From: Cohnella fermenti
GTDB taxonomy: Bacteria > Bacillota > Bacilli > Paenibacillales > Paenibacillaceae
DNA length: 64,000 bases
Reading direction: 5' to 3'
Assembly: GCF_004801405.1 (NCBI RefSeq)
Contig: NZ_SSOB01000006.1
Coordinates: 1 to 64,000 of the forward strand
Below the pieces are notes generated by a model. That model was not told the DNA's origin, ran no database searches, and worked only from the letters and a program-made list of their open reading frames with translations. The stretch's first letter is position 1. Every line of letters begins with the position of its first letter. Positions 42,880 through 51,003 of this stretch are shown piece by piece. The position numbers and the translations under genes are program-made.

Positions 42880-43312
42880 CCGATGTGTGGTACTCCATAC
42901 CACACATTCGCCCGTTCCCCCGACTGCGCGCCGATGTATGGTACTCCATACCACACATTCGCCTGTTGTCCCGACTGCGCGCCGATGTATGGTACTCCAT
43001 ACCACACATTCGCCTGTTGTCCCGACTGCGCGCCGATGTGTGGTACTCCATACCACACATTCGCCCGTTGCCCCGACTGCGCGCCGCTGTATGGTACTCC
43101 ATGCCACACATTCGCCCGTTGTCCCGACTGCGCGCCGATGTGTGGTACTCCATACCACACATTCGCCTGTTGTCCCGACTGCGCGCCGATGTGTGGTACT
43201 CCATGCCACACATTCGCCCGTTGCCCCGACTGCGCGCCGATGTGTGGTACTCCATGCCACACATTCGCCTGTTGCCCCGTCTGCGCGTCGATGTATGGTA
43301 CTCCATGCCATT
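42880..43312. repeat. Array E: nine units of exactly 51 bp with a 9-bp-arm palindrome
   Basis: The unit start CGATG (CGCTG in one) falls at 42881, 42932, 42983, 43034, 43085, 43136, 43187, 43238 and 43289, always 51 bp apart. Each carries TGTGTGGTA-CTCCA-TACCACACA or a near variant, then a spacer ending CGACTGCGCGC. Because 51 is a multiple of three, most reading frames stay open through it; I regard these frames as non-coding. Confidence 0.95.
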
Positions 43313-43416
43313 CTTCCGTCCGCACGTCATTCGTAACGCAATTATGCTACAATGTGCCTAAGAACGGCCCAGTCGACCGTTCGCCCCATTCTTGCGCCCG
43401 AAGGAGAGATCGCCGC

Positions 43417-43773
43417 ATGGACATCGCCATTATCGTCGAAGGCAAGAACGATCGCAGCCGCCTATCACGAGTCCTCTCCCCCGAGGTTCCGATCCATTGC
43501 ACGTTCGGCACCTTGAACACGGTGAAGATCGAAGCGCTTCGCAGGGCGATCGGCGACCGACAAGTGTACTTGTTCACCGATCCCGACTCTTCGGGAAGAC
43601 GTATTCGCGGCATTCTGCACGACATCTTCCCGGATGCGGAGAACTTGTACACCCGGCGCGGCTACAATGGGGTCGAAGGCACCCCCGAGGAGTATCTAAT
43701 CCAGCAGTTGGAGAAGGCCGGGCTCGAAGAATACATCATTTATCCCGAGCCGATCCCGGAATGGCCGGAATGA
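43417..43773 (+). CDS. Toprim-domain protein (RNase M5-like)
   Basis: A 118-residue protein that is little more than a Toprim domain: the catalytic Glu is in IIVEGKND and the DxD-type pair is in FTDPDSSGRRIR, with GVEGTPEEYLIQQL at the end. It resembles the N-terminal half of ribonuclease M5 (RnmV) and the stand-alone YrhK/OLD-like small Toprim proteins; RnmV is longer (about 190), so this is probably a separate small family acting on nucleic acid. The ATG follows AAGGAGAG. Repeat arrays lie on both sides. Confidence 0.85.
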   Translation: MDIAIIVEGKNDRSRLSRVLSPEVPIHCTFGTLNTVKIEALRRAIGDRQVYLFTDPDSSGRRIRGILHDIFPDAENLYTRRGYNGVEGTPEEYLIQQLEKAGLEEYIIYPEPIPEWPE

Positions 43774-43842
43774 GTCGCCTCAACTCATCCCACGCCCAAA
43801 CCCGGCCGGCCGCGGGCCCAGATGAGTCGCCTCGACTCATCT
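43771..43842. repeat. Array F: two TGAGT-N7-ACTCA palindromes 52 bp apart
   Basis: TGAGTCGCCTCAACTCA starts at 43771 and TGAGTCGCCTCGACTCA at 43823, a 52-bp step. The palindrome is the one used in array B. The first copy begins with the stop codon of the Toprim gene. Confidence 0.85.
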
Positions 43843-43910
43843 GACGCCGTCACCTGCCGCACGCATCCAAACTTCTCGATTCGATAACCTCCATTCGCCG
43901 CACAAGCGCG

Positions 43911-43959
43911 GAACCTCCGAACGGTGCTTGGCGACGGGCCATGCACTGTTCGGAGGTTC
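43911..43959. terminator. Hairpin between the convergent Toprim and sco genes
   Basis: GAACCTCCGAACGGTGC pairs with GCACTGTTCGGAGGTTC (one mismatch), followed on the plus strand by GTTATCTTCTC. The T-run is poor, so it may be a weak terminator. Confidence 0.6.
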
Positions 43960-43983
43960 GTTATCTTCTCCCTACTCGGGTCT

Positions 43984-44045
43984 TTATCTCAACTTCCGTG
44001 CCTTACCTCAACTTCCGTTCCTTATCTCAACTTCCGTGCCTTACA
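43984..44045. repeat. Three tandem 19-bp units at the sco 3' end
   Basis: CTCAACTTCCG recurs at 43988, 44007 and 44026 (steps of 19 bp) in the unit TTATCTCAACTTCCGTGCC. A partial fourth copy TTACATCAG contains the sco stop codon. Confidence 0.8.
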
Positions 44046-44736
44046 TCAGGCTCTTCATTTCCTTATACAGCTCTTCCGCCGACATGTCGCTCGGACTGCC
44101 GTTCGCTTGCGGGGAGATGAAGTCGCGGATGCGTCCCTTCTTGTCGACGACGACGATCAGGTTCGAGTGGCCGAAGTTGCCGTCATTGTCCTTGATGACC
44201 CCGAGCTGGTACTTCTCGGCAAGCTTGGCCGTCTCCGCCTCGTCGCCGCGCAGGAACTTCCAGCCGGTGTAGTCGGCGCCGAACTTGTCCCCGAAGACGC
44301 GCAGCGCCTCGGGCGTGTCGCGCACCGGGTCAATCGTAATCGACAGGAATTCCGCCTTCGTCCCGAAGTCGCCGTCCGCCTTCAGCATCTCCTGCACCTG
44401 CGACATCATGAACGTTGTCGGAGGGCAGACGTCGGGGCAATTCGAGTAGAAAAAGTAAACAAGGCGCACCTTGCCGTTCGTATCGCTCATCGTCACCGAG
44501 TTGCCGTCGATGTCCTGATACGTGAAGTCGGTCGCCGCTCCTTCATCCGCCAGCTTCGTCTCGTCCTTGTTGTTCGAGACCAGCAGGAACACGGCCATAA
44601 TAATGCACAAGCCGAACAGGATCATCGGGAATGCGTACCTCTTGCCGAACGATTTTTTCTCCGCGACGACGGGTGGAACGATTACTCCCCCCTGCCCCTC
44701 TTCCGCCAGCTTCACTTCTTGGTTATTGTCTTCCAT
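44041..44736 (-). CDS. SCO1/SenC family copper chaperone
   Basis: A 231-residue membrane-anchored thioredoxin-fold protein that delivers copper to the CuA site of cytochrome c oxidase. One N-terminal helix (about 36-53) anchors it outside the membrane; copper ligands are C100 and C104 (SNCPDVCPP) and H190 (NFGHSNL). It lies six bases after ctaB on the same strand, so heme and copper supply for the oxidase are co-transcribed. B. subtilis YpmQ (Sco) is the nearest named relative. Confidence 0.93.
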   Translation of the reverse strand: MEDNNQEVKLAEEGQGGVIVPPVVAEKKSFGKRYAFPMILFGLCIIMAVFLLVSNNKDETKLADEGAATDFTYQDIDGNSVTMSDTNGKVRLVYFFYSNCPDVCPPTTFMMSQVQEMLKADGDFGTKAEFLSITIDPVRDTPEALRVFGDKFGADYTGWKFLRGDEAETAKLAEKYQLGVIKDNDGNFGHSNLIVVVDKKGRIRDFISPQANGSPSDMSAEELYKEMKSLM

Positions 44737-44742
44737 GCCGAA

Positions 44743-45600
44743 TTACACTCCATTCGTGTCTAGGATCATCGCAATGAACATCACAAGCAAATAATTCACC
44801 GAGAACAGGAAGTCCGTCTTCGCCCACTTGGTCGTGTCTCTCGTGCGGAACCCCGATAATGCGTGAACGAGCCAGCAAGCAAGAATAATAACCGATAGGA
44901 TGAGGAAAACAATACCCACATAGTCGTAAGCATACAGGAGAATCGAAGCGACGAGCAGCAAGGCTATGTACGGGATCATCTGGACCTTCGTCCGGAGCAC
45001 GCCCTTCACGACCGGCAGCACGGGGAACCCCGCCGCCCGGTACTCTTCCACGCGACGAATCGCCAGCGACCAGAAGTGCGGAGGCTGCCACAGGAACAAC
45101 AGGGCGAAGAGCAGCCACGCGCCGACATCGACCTCTCCCCTGACCGCGCAGTAGCCGATGACCGGAGGCATCGCTCCCGACACCCCGCCGATCGAGGTGC
45201 TCCAGGTCGAGCTTCGCTTCAGCCACATCGTGTAGACGACGACGTACACGAACATGCCCAGCAAGCCGAGCCAGCCGCACAGCACATTCACCCTCAGGAA
45301 CAGCACAGCGAGGCCTGCGATTCCGAGCGCGATGGCGTACCCGAGCACCAGCGAAGGACGGAGCCTTCCGGTCGGAAGCGCCCGGTTGCGGGTGCGGTCC
45401 ATCTTGGTGTCCATCTCCCGGTCCAGATAATTATTGAAGACGCAAGCCGAAGCCATCGTAAGGGTGGAGCCGATCAGCATCCAGACGAGAAGCCACCAAT
45501 CGATCTCCCAGCGAGATGCCACCCAGAACCCGCCGAATGCCGCGAACAAATTCAATCGAATGATGCCCGGCTTGGTCAAGGCCACAAGATCTCTGAACAC
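44743..45600 (-). CDS. ctaB: Heme O synthase (protoheme IX farnesyltransferase) CtaB
   Basis: A 285-residue, nine-helix prenyltransferase that adds a farnesyl group to heme b, making heme O, the substrate of CtaA. The first Asp-rich motif is NNYLDREMDTKMDRTRNRALPTG and the second region is YTMWLKRSSTWSTSIGGVSGAMPPVIGY, with LFLWQPPHFWSLAI typical of CtaB. I chose the GTG at 45600, six bases after AAGGAGGAG; the longer frame would add 14 residues not seen in the family. Confidence 0.95.
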   Translation of the reverse strand: MFRDLVALTKPGIIRLNLFAAFGGFWVASRWEIDWWLLVWMLIGSTLTMASACVFNNYLDREMDTKMDRTRNRALPTGRLRPSLVLGYAIALGIAGLAVLFLRVNVLCGWLGLLGMFVYVVVYTMWLKRSSTWSTSIGGVSGAMPPVIGYCAVRGEVDVGAWLLFALLFLWQPPHFWSLAIRRVEEYRAAGFPVLPVVKGVLRTKVQMIPYIALLLVASILLYAYDYVGIVFLILSVIILACWLVHALSGFRTRDTTKWAKTDFLFSVNYLLVMFIAMILDTNGV

Positions 45601-45842
45601 AAAGCTCCTCCTTTTAAACGCACAAAACCGAAAGTAAGACACGCTGTCATCACTCCATCATACCCCAAATCTTCGAATGTTGACAATGTCCGACTGTCAC
45701 ACAATGCCAGCTCCCGCAATAGACTGTAATGCGACAAACGCCCAGCACCCTTCGCTCCCGGGTGGGCGCAGTCTGAGCGATGCCTATCGTCTCGTTTACT
45801 AAGCCGGCGTACCGCCGCTCATTTTTAAGGAGGTTTTTCCAC

Positions 45843-46340
45843 GTGTATAGCCAAATGCCTTGGCCCCCCGCGCAAGCCCAAACCGCCGTTCCCGCACAAC
45901 AAGCCGTCTCCCCTGCCGCCATGAACGGGATGAACGGCATGATGATGCCGACCGGAATGCCTGCGACGATGCCATCGATGCCGACAACGACGGCCACGAA
46001 TCCCCAGTTCGCGAACAACGGCTCCGTCATCACGCCGAGCGGCATGACGGCCGTTCCCGTGAACACGGGCACGGGCGAAGTGTCCTACGTCGAGAACATT
46101 CTGCGGATGAACCTCGGCAAGGTCGCCACGCTGTACATGACATATGAGAACAACAGCGAGTGGAACGCCAAGATCTTCAAGGGCGTGCTCGAAGCCGCCG
46201 GCCGCGACCATATCATCATCAGCGACCCGGTGACCGGCAAGCGCTACCTGCTGCTGATGCTCAACCTCGACTACATCACGTTCGACGAGCCGCTGAACTA
46301 CACCCTCCCGTTCGGCACGAATCAGGCTAGACGCCGCTAA
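45843..46340 (+). CDS. gerQ: Spore coat protein GerQ
   Basis: A 165-residue coat protein. The N-terminal 70 residues are Met/Pro/Ala/Thr-rich and low-complexity (MPWPPAQAQTAVPAQQ; NGMNGMMMPTGMPATMPSMP); the C-terminal domain SYVENILRMNLGKVATLYMTYENNSEWNAKIFKGVLEAAGRDHIIISDP with RYLLLMLNLDYITFDEPLNY is the GerQ domain. In B. subtilis it is cross-linked into the coat by transglutaminase Tgl and needed to localise the lytic enzyme CwlJ. GTG start nine bases after AAGGAGG. It converges with the next gene, overlapping by 14 bases. Confidence 0.94.
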   Translation: MYSQMPWPPAQAQTAVPAQQAVSPAAMNGMNGMMMPTGMPATMPSMPTTTATNPQFANNGSVITPSGMTAVPVNTGTGEVSYVENILRMNLGKVATLYMTYENNSEWNAKIFKGVLEAAGRDHIIISDPVTGKRYLLLMLNLDYITFDEPLNYTLPFGTNQARRR

Positions 46341-46611
46341 CGGGGCGGAAGATCCAGACGCGAACTCCCGCAGCCCCGCGCTTCACCCAACTCTCCATCT
46401 CGCTCCATCCGGAACGCCCTTCGCGGCGTTCTTTGGCTATATTGTCGGCCTCCTGCTCGCTTCCTGCCCGCTGCCATTCCACGAACACGCCCGGTTGCGC
46501 CGTATTCTCCGCCAGCTCGACGTTCCGCCAACGCTCCGGCTGCGACCGGACCCAGCCCAAATACTTGTCCCGATACTCCTCTTGCACGACATATTCGCAG
46601 AATACGATCAT
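46327..46611 (-). CDS. Small conserved hypothetical, possible dimeric alpha-beta barrel
   Basis: A 94-residue protein: beta strand (MIVFCEYVVQ), helix (YRDKYLGWVRSQPERWRNVEL), strand (PGVFVEWQRAG), helix with SEQEADNIAKERREGRSGWSEMESWV, and strand (VRVWIFRPV). The order beta-alpha-beta-alpha-beta suggests a ferredoxin-like (EthD/antibiotic monooxygenase-type) dimeric barrel, but I see no diagnostic catalytic residue. It overlaps gerQ tail to tail. AAGGAGG lies 11 bases upstream of the ATG. Confidence 0.68.
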   Translation of the reverse strand: MIVFCEYVVQEEYRDKYLGWVRSQPERWRNVELAENTAQPGVFVEWQRAGSEQEADNIAKERREGRSGWSEMESWVKRGAAGVRVWIFRPVSGV

Positions 46612-46680
46612 GTCCTCCCGCCTCCTTGTACATCCTATATAGATAGGGCTCTTATTCCCGACAACGACTGGAGGTCACTT

Positions 46681-47664
46681 ATGGACTCAGGAACCCATCT
46701 CGTCTTCGGGCTCGGACTCGGGGGACTCGCCCTCACCGATCCCGCTCTTGCCGCGGAGCCTTACGGACCCGTCGCCGTCCTGATCGGAACCGTTCTCGGC
46801 TCGCAGGCCCCGGACGCCGACATGCTGCTGCGCTTCAAGAGCAATGCCGATTATATCAAGAATCACCGCGGCTTGTCTCACTCGATTCCCGCCGTGCTCG
46901 GGTGGACGGTGCTGATCACGCTGGTGCTCGCGCTCGTCTTCCCGTCCGTCCCCTGGACACACCTCGGCGCCTGGGTGCTGCTCGCCGTCGTCGTTCACGT
47001 CTTCACCGATCTGTTCAATTCCTACGGGACGCAAGCCGCCCGACCGGTGTCGAAGCGCTGGATCGCCTGGAACATCATCCACATCTTCGATCCGTTTATC
47101 TTCCTCTCCCACGTGGCGGCCATCGTGCTGTGGGCGAGCGGCTGGGCGGAGCCGCGGGCGATCTTCCCGGTGCTGTACGTCATTGTGGCCGTCTATTATG
47201 GATGGAGAGCGTGGGTGCACCGCCGAATCGAAGCGAAGCTGCCTGCCCTGGACGAGCAGAGGCGCGAGGGCGACCGCTACTTCCTGCTGCCAACCTTGTC
47301 GCTGTATCGCTGGAACGTCGTCCGGGAATCGCAGGATTGCAAGTTCGGCATCGGCGAGTGGGAGAACGGCAAGCTGGTCTGGATCGAGACAACCTCCTGC
47401 GCGCAGCACCCCGCCGTCGAAGCGTCGAAGAACAACCGGGATGTCCGGTCGTTCCTCGCGATCACGCCTTTTCCATGCGGGCAAGTGACCTCCCATTCGT
47501 GGGGGTACGAGGTGCGATGGATCGACATCCGCTACCGGCATCGCCGGCAATACCCGTTCGTCGCCGTCGTCCTGATGGACACGAATTACGAATCGATCCA
47601 GTCCTATGTCGGCTGGCTGAGCGACGATCGGCTCCAGAAGCGTTTGCGAATGAATTCGTATTGA
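46681..47664 (+). CDS. Membrane-bound metal-dependent hydrolase-like protein (YfhP/DUF457)
   Basis: A 327-residue protein of the LexA-binding/inner-membrane metal-dependent hydrolase group that includes B. subtilis YfhP. The metal-site residues are in MDSGTHLVFGLG, GSQAPDADMLLR and NHRGLSHSIPA; four or five helices follow, with HVFTDLFNSYGTQ between them, and a soluble C-terminal domain from about 185. Homologues are called hydrolases from their histidine/aspartate motif; substrates are not known. The ATG follows GGAGGTCACTT. Confidence 0.85.
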   Translation: MDSGTHLVFGLGLGGLALTDPALAAEPYGPVAVLIGTVLGSQAPDADMLLRFKSNADYIKNHRGLSHSIPAVLGWTVLITLVLALVFPSVPWTHLGAWVLLAVVVHVFTDLFNSYGTQAARPVSKRWIAWNIIHIFDPFIFLSHVAAIVLWASGWAEPRAIFPVLYVIVAVYYGWRAWVHRRIEAKLPALDEQRREGDRYFLLPTLSLYRWNVVRESQDCKFGIGEWENGKLVWIETTSCAQHPAVEASKNNRDVRSFLAITPFPCGQVTSHSWGYEVRWIDIRYRHRRQYPFVAVVLMDTNYESIQSYVGWLSDDRLQKRLRMNSY

Positions 47665-47786
47665 CGGGGGGGAAAAAAAGGGAACAACGAGGAGCAGCGG
47701 ACAAACGGGGAGACGGGGAACTATCGGGAATAACATGGGGACCAAGCCTCCTATTGACTAGGGGGCTTTCTTTGAGAGACAATATT

Positions 47787-47814
47787 AAAAGCCCGAGGGC
47801 GAGCCTCGGGCTTT
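47787..47814. terminator. Terminator after the first SASP gene
   Basis: GCCCGAGG pairs with CCTCGGGC around five bases; T-runs flank it on both strands (TTTT on minus, TTT on plus). Confidence 0.8.
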
Positions 47815-47837
47815 CGGTCGGGACGATAAACGTCCTC

Positions 47838-48041
47838 TTAGCGACCGCCGGAAAGTTGTTGCTCTGCGATTTGCACCAGCTTCTTGGTGATATAGCCTCC
47901 GAGCGATCCAGCATCGCGGGAAGTGACATTACCATAGTAGCCGTCGGACGGGATTTGCACTCCCAAGGATTGCGCAGCCTCCGTTTTCATGCTGTTGAGA
48001 GCTGCTTTCGCTTGAGGAACGACCAGTTGTTGACCTGCCAT
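47838..48041 (-). CDS. Small acid-soluble spore protein, alpha/beta type
   Basis: A 67-residue SASP that coats spore DNA and converts it to an A-like, UV-resistant form. It has the two DNA-contact helices LVVPQAKAALNSMKTEAAQSLGV and GSLGGYITKKLVQIAEQQL, with the protease (GPR) cleavage block (MKTEAAQSLG) where GPR cuts during germination. The ATG at 48041 follows AAAGGAG; a longer frame is an artefact. A sigma-G promoter is placed 50-80 bases upstream, so it is made in the forespore. Confidence 0.95.
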   Translation of the reverse strand: MAGQQLVVPQAKAALNSMKTEAAQSLGVQIPSDGYYGNVTSRDAGSLGGYITKKLVQIAEQQLSGGR

Positions 48042-48091
48042 GCCTGAATGCTCCTTTCGCCTTGCTGTAGTGGTTTGCAAGCTTGCCTCTG

Positions 48092-48120
48092 TAGTATGCA
48101 ATGGCGAGAGAAAAATATGC
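48092..48120 (-). promoter_or_regulatory. Sigma-G promoter of the first SASP gene
   Basis: Minus strand GCATA (48116-48120), 17-bp spacer, CATACTA (48092-48098), matching the forespore sigma-G pattern. The same spacing and -10 occur before the second SASP gene. Confidence 0.8.
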
Positions 48121-48137
48121 TTAAGGAGAACAAATCC

Positions 48138-48314
48138 ATGAACAAATCTCTGGGATTATTGTTTGCCGTCACTTCCATGGTCTGGATGACCGCTACTGCC
48201 ATCTCGCTCGACTACAACGGATGGCTCGCTCTGCTGTTCTTCGTCCTGTGCATTCTGAACATCGGCGCGGGCTTCATGGTGAAGGCCCGGCTGCGCAAGA
48301 GCCGGGTCTCCTGA
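48138..48314 (+). CDS. Small two-helix membrane protein
   Basis: A 58-residue protein with two hydrophobic helices (LGLLFAVTSMVWMTATAISL and WLALLFFVLCILNIGAGFMV) and a basic tail (KARLRKSRVS). No family recognised. I chose the ATG at 48138, which has TAAGGAG eight bases upstream; the in-frame ATG 21 bases earlier would place that site inside the gene. It is divergent from the SASP gene. Confidence 0.72.
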   Translation: MNKSLGLLFAVTSMVWMTATAISLDYNGWLALLFFVLCILNIGAGFMVKARLRKSRVS

Positions 48315-48339
48315 GACAGACGGAGCTATAGGCGCAAGC

Positions 48340-49344
48340 TTAGCGCTTCGCGCCCGGCAGCAGGAAGCCCATCGCTTCCTTCACCCGGCGCGTCGTCGCT
48401 TCCGCTACCGCCTGCGCCTTCTCCGCCCCATCCCGCAGGATGTCGTGAATCGCTCCCGACTCGCGGATCTCGCGGTAACGCTGCTGCAGCGGCTCCAGCG
48501 TCGCCACGACCTGCTCGGCGAGCTCTTTCTTGAACGTGCCGTAGCCTTGGCCGTCGAAGCGAGCCTGCACCTCTTCGAGCGACAGGCCCGAGCAGTTGGA
48601 GTAGATCGACATCAGATTGCTGACCTCGGGCTTGTTCTGAGGATCGAACACGATTTCCCGGCCCAGGTCCGTCTTGGCCCGGGAAATTTTTTTGCGGATG
48701 TCGTCCGGCGAGTCGAGAAGAGCGATATAGCTCCCGACGTTCGGGTTGCTCTTGCTCATCTTCTTGCTCGCGTCGTCAAGGGACATGATCCGCGCTCCCA
48801 CCTTCGGGATGTACGGCTCCGGAACGGTCAGCGTGTCGCCGAACTTGAAGTTGAAGCGTCCGGCCAGATCCCGCGTCAGCTCGAGATGCTGCTTCTGATC
48901 GTCGCCGACGGGAACGAGGTTCGCTTGATACAGCAGAATGTCGGCCGCCATCAGCGACGGATAGACGAACAGCCCGGCTCCGACCGCATCCTTGCCTTCC
49001 GACTTGTCCTTGAACTGCGTCATTCGCTCCAACTCGCCCATGTAGGAGAGCGTCGTCATGATCCAGCCGAGCTCCGCATGCTGCGGCACGTGCGACTGCA
49101 GGAAGACGGCCGCATGCGCCGGGTCGATGCCCGCGGCGATGAACAGCGCCGCGACCGCTTCCGTCTGCTCGCGCAGCGCCGCCGGCTCCTGCGGCACCGT
49201 GATCGCGTGCAGGTCGACAATCATAAAGAAGCACTCGTATTCCTTCTGCAGAGCGACAAAATTTTTCATCGCCCCGATGTAGTTCCCCAGCGTCAGCTTG
49301 CCGCTCGGTTGAATGCCCGACAGAACTCGCAATGGCTTGCTCAT
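48340..49344 (-). CDS. trpS: Tryptophanyl-tRNA synthetase
   Basis: A 334-residue class I synthetase that charges tRNA-Trp. The HIGH-like motif is PSGKLTLGNYIG and the second signature is KKMSKSNPN; FFMIVDLHAIT, FQSHVPQHAELGWI-like and GDDQKQHLELTRD are family blocks. Length matches the B. subtilis enzyme (330). A T-box leader with a UGG specifier precedes it, so expression rises when tRNA-Trp is uncharged. Confidence 0.97.
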   Translation of the reverse strand: MSKPLRVLSGIQPSGKLTLGNYIGAMKNFVALQKEYECFFMIVDLHAITVPQEPAALREQTEAVAALFIAAGIDPAHAAVFLQSHVPQHAELGWIMTTLSYMGELERMTQFKDKSEGKDAVGAGLFVYPSLMAADILLYQANLVPVGDDQKQHLELTRDLAGRFNFKFGDTLTVPEPYIPKVGARIMSLDDASKKMSKSNPNVGSYIALLDSPDDIRKKISRAKTDLGREIVFDPQNKPEVSNLMSIYSNCSGLSLEEVQARFDGQGYGTFKKELAEQVVATLEPLQQRYREIRESGAIHDILRDGAEKAQAVAEATTRRVKEAMGFLLPGAKR

Positions 49345-49435
49345 GTTCTACTCCGCCCTTCTTGTTACGCATATTGGTCATCTGTGCCGCAACCCGACCG
49401 TTGCCGAGCCTCCCGGCGCGCCAAGCCGCCAACGA

Positions 49436-49727
49436 CAAAAAGACCCCTTCGCCGCAAGGGACGAAGAGGTCGTGGTGCCACCCTTATTCGCTGCCATTCG
49501 GCGTCGATGCGGACGCGGAACGGGAACAGCCTTGGGTTCCGTTAACGGGGAACAGACGGGGAGAATGGGGCGATCTCCGCTCCGAGGAGGGCGACGCCGT
49601 TCCGCTCCCGGCTCCGAGCTCCATTCCGCTTAGCTAGACGTACCGGCTCGCAGCAATCGCCGGCTCTCTGGGAGCGTCCCGCTAAACGTACTTGTTCTCT
49701 TCACAGCCGATCGGTTGCAGCTTATTG
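49436..49727 (-). ncRNA. T-box riboswitch leader of trpS (specifier UGG)
   Basis: On the minus strand the leader has the stem I region with AGAGAGCCGG...GCGAGCCGG, a specifier bulge GGAATGGAGC with the Trp codon UGG (plus 49621-49623), the T-box AGGGTGGCACCACG (49471-49484) and a terminator in which GACCTCTTCG pairs with CGAAGGGGTC, followed by TTTTT (to 49436). Uncharged tRNA-Trp would pair with both sites and prevent termination. Confidence 0.92.
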
Positions 49728-49733
49728 TTCCCC

Positions 49734-49763
49734 ATTGTACCCCCAGCCTCCGGCGCAAGTCAA
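49734..49763 (-). promoter_or_regulatory. Sigma-A promoter of the trpS leader
   Basis: Minus strand TTGACT (49758-49763), 18-bp spacer, TACAAT (49734-49739), placing the transcript start near 49727. Confidence 0.7.
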
Positions 49764-49897
49764 CCCGTCGGGCTCGGTGCGGCTTGTTGAGGTGGCGCTC
49801 CCGCTGCCGACCAATCTTCGTTACGGCCCTCGCGGCGTTCTTGTCCGGGCCGGTCAAGCATACGTTAGAGAAGTCGTCCTATGGGAGGTGTGCGCCC

Positions 49898-50974
49898 GTG
49901 TCCGCCTTGCTCGGCTCACGCGTCAGATGGTTCCTCGCAGCAATAGGGAGCTTGGCCCTCGCCATGCTCTGGATTCGCGCTCCCGGCTATGCCGGCAAGC
50001 TGTTCGAAGCGTTCGCATCCATTCTGTTCGACGCGCTTCCGTACCTGATCGCCGGTTCATTCGTCTCCGCGCTGCTGGATGCGTTCCTGAAGGACGAGCA
50101 CGTCCGCCGCTTCGCGCCCGGCAACAAGCTCTACGGCGTGCTGTTCGGAAGCTTCCTCGGCTTGCTCGTGCCGCTGTGCGAATGCGGAATGGTGCCCGTC
50201 GTTCGCCGGCTGATTCGCAAAGGCCTGCCCGCCTACATCGGCCTCGTCTATATCGCCGCGGGTCCGATCCTGAATCCGATCGTCATCGCCTCCACCTTCT
50301 CCGCCTTCCGGGACGATCCGCGCCTGGCAGCCGCACGCTTCCTGCTCGCGCTGGCCGTCGCGATGGCGCTCGGCTTGCTGCTCTCCCTGATGATGCGCGG
50401 GAGTCCCCTCCGGGAAGATCGCGCATCCGGCCGACACGGCCACGACCACCACAGCCATCCCCACCATGCGCATCACCATCACCATCATCGCCATAGTCAC
50501 CATCACGGCCACCATCATCACGGCCACTCGCATGATCACGACGGCACTTCCGGCGGAACCTGGAGGGAGAAGCTTCGCACCGTTCCCTCCCATGCAGCCG
50601 AGGATCTGTGGGATATGGGCAAGTACTTCCTCGCAGGCTCCCTCATCACCGCCTTCATGCAGACGTCGATCGATCGGGATGCGTTCGCGGCGATCGCGGG
50701 CCACGACCTGATCTCCCACCTGTTCATGATGGGCTTCGCCTACGCGCTGTCCCTCTGCTCCACCGCGGACGCTTTTGTCGCCGCCTCGTTCAGCCATCTC
50801 TTCCCAGCGGGGGCTCTTCTGAGCTTCCTTGTATTCGGCCCGATGGTCGACTTCAAGGGAACCCTCCTGATGCTGTCCGTCTTCCGCGCCCGAATCGTGC
50901 TCGCTTATGTGCTGCTTGCCGCCTGGCTAGTCCTCCTCGGCTCGCATATCTTCGAGAGAATGAACTGGCTCTGA
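49898..50974 (+). CDS. UPF0718/YraQ-type permease with a long His-rich loop
   Basis: A 358-residue membrane permease of the YcgR/YraQ family, thought to move an ion or small anion. The family motif PLCECGMVPVVRRL contains two conserved cysteines, and a second repeat has FAYALSLCSTADAFVAASF. Between helices, around residues 175-212, is a loop of more than 20 histidines (HDHHSHPHHAHHHHHHRHSHH and on), a likely metal buffer for Zn, Ni or Cu. The GTG at 49898 follows GGGAGG. No DUF1980 partner is adjacent. Confidence 0.87.
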   Translation: MSALLGSRVRWFLAAIGSLALAMLWIRAPGYAGKLFEAFASILFDALPYLIAGSFVSALLDAFLKDEHVRRFAPGNKLYGVLFGSFLGLLVPLCECGMVPVVRRLIRKGLPAYIGLVYIAAGPILNPIVIASTFSAFRDDPRLAAARFLLALAVAMALGLLLSLMMRGSPLREDRASGRHGHDHHSHPHHAHHHHHHRHSHHHGHHHHGHSHDHDGTSGGTWREKLRTVPSHAAEDLWDMGKYFLAGSLITAFMQTSIDRDAFAAIAGHDLISHLFMMGFAYALSLCSTADAFVAASFSHLFPAGALLSFLVFGPMVDFKGTLLMLSVFRARIVLAYVLLAAWLVLLGSHIFERMNWL

Positions 50975-51003
50975 AAAATTGTGTGGAAACGATTTCTTAC
51001 CAT

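Noticed and set aside
42531-43325. Several long overlapping open frames with 17-residue repeats (MCGMEYHTSARSRGNGR-like) on both strands
   Set aside because: They arise because the 51-bp repeat is a multiple of three and lacks stops in most frames; no Shine-Dalgarno site or recognisable domain supports translation.
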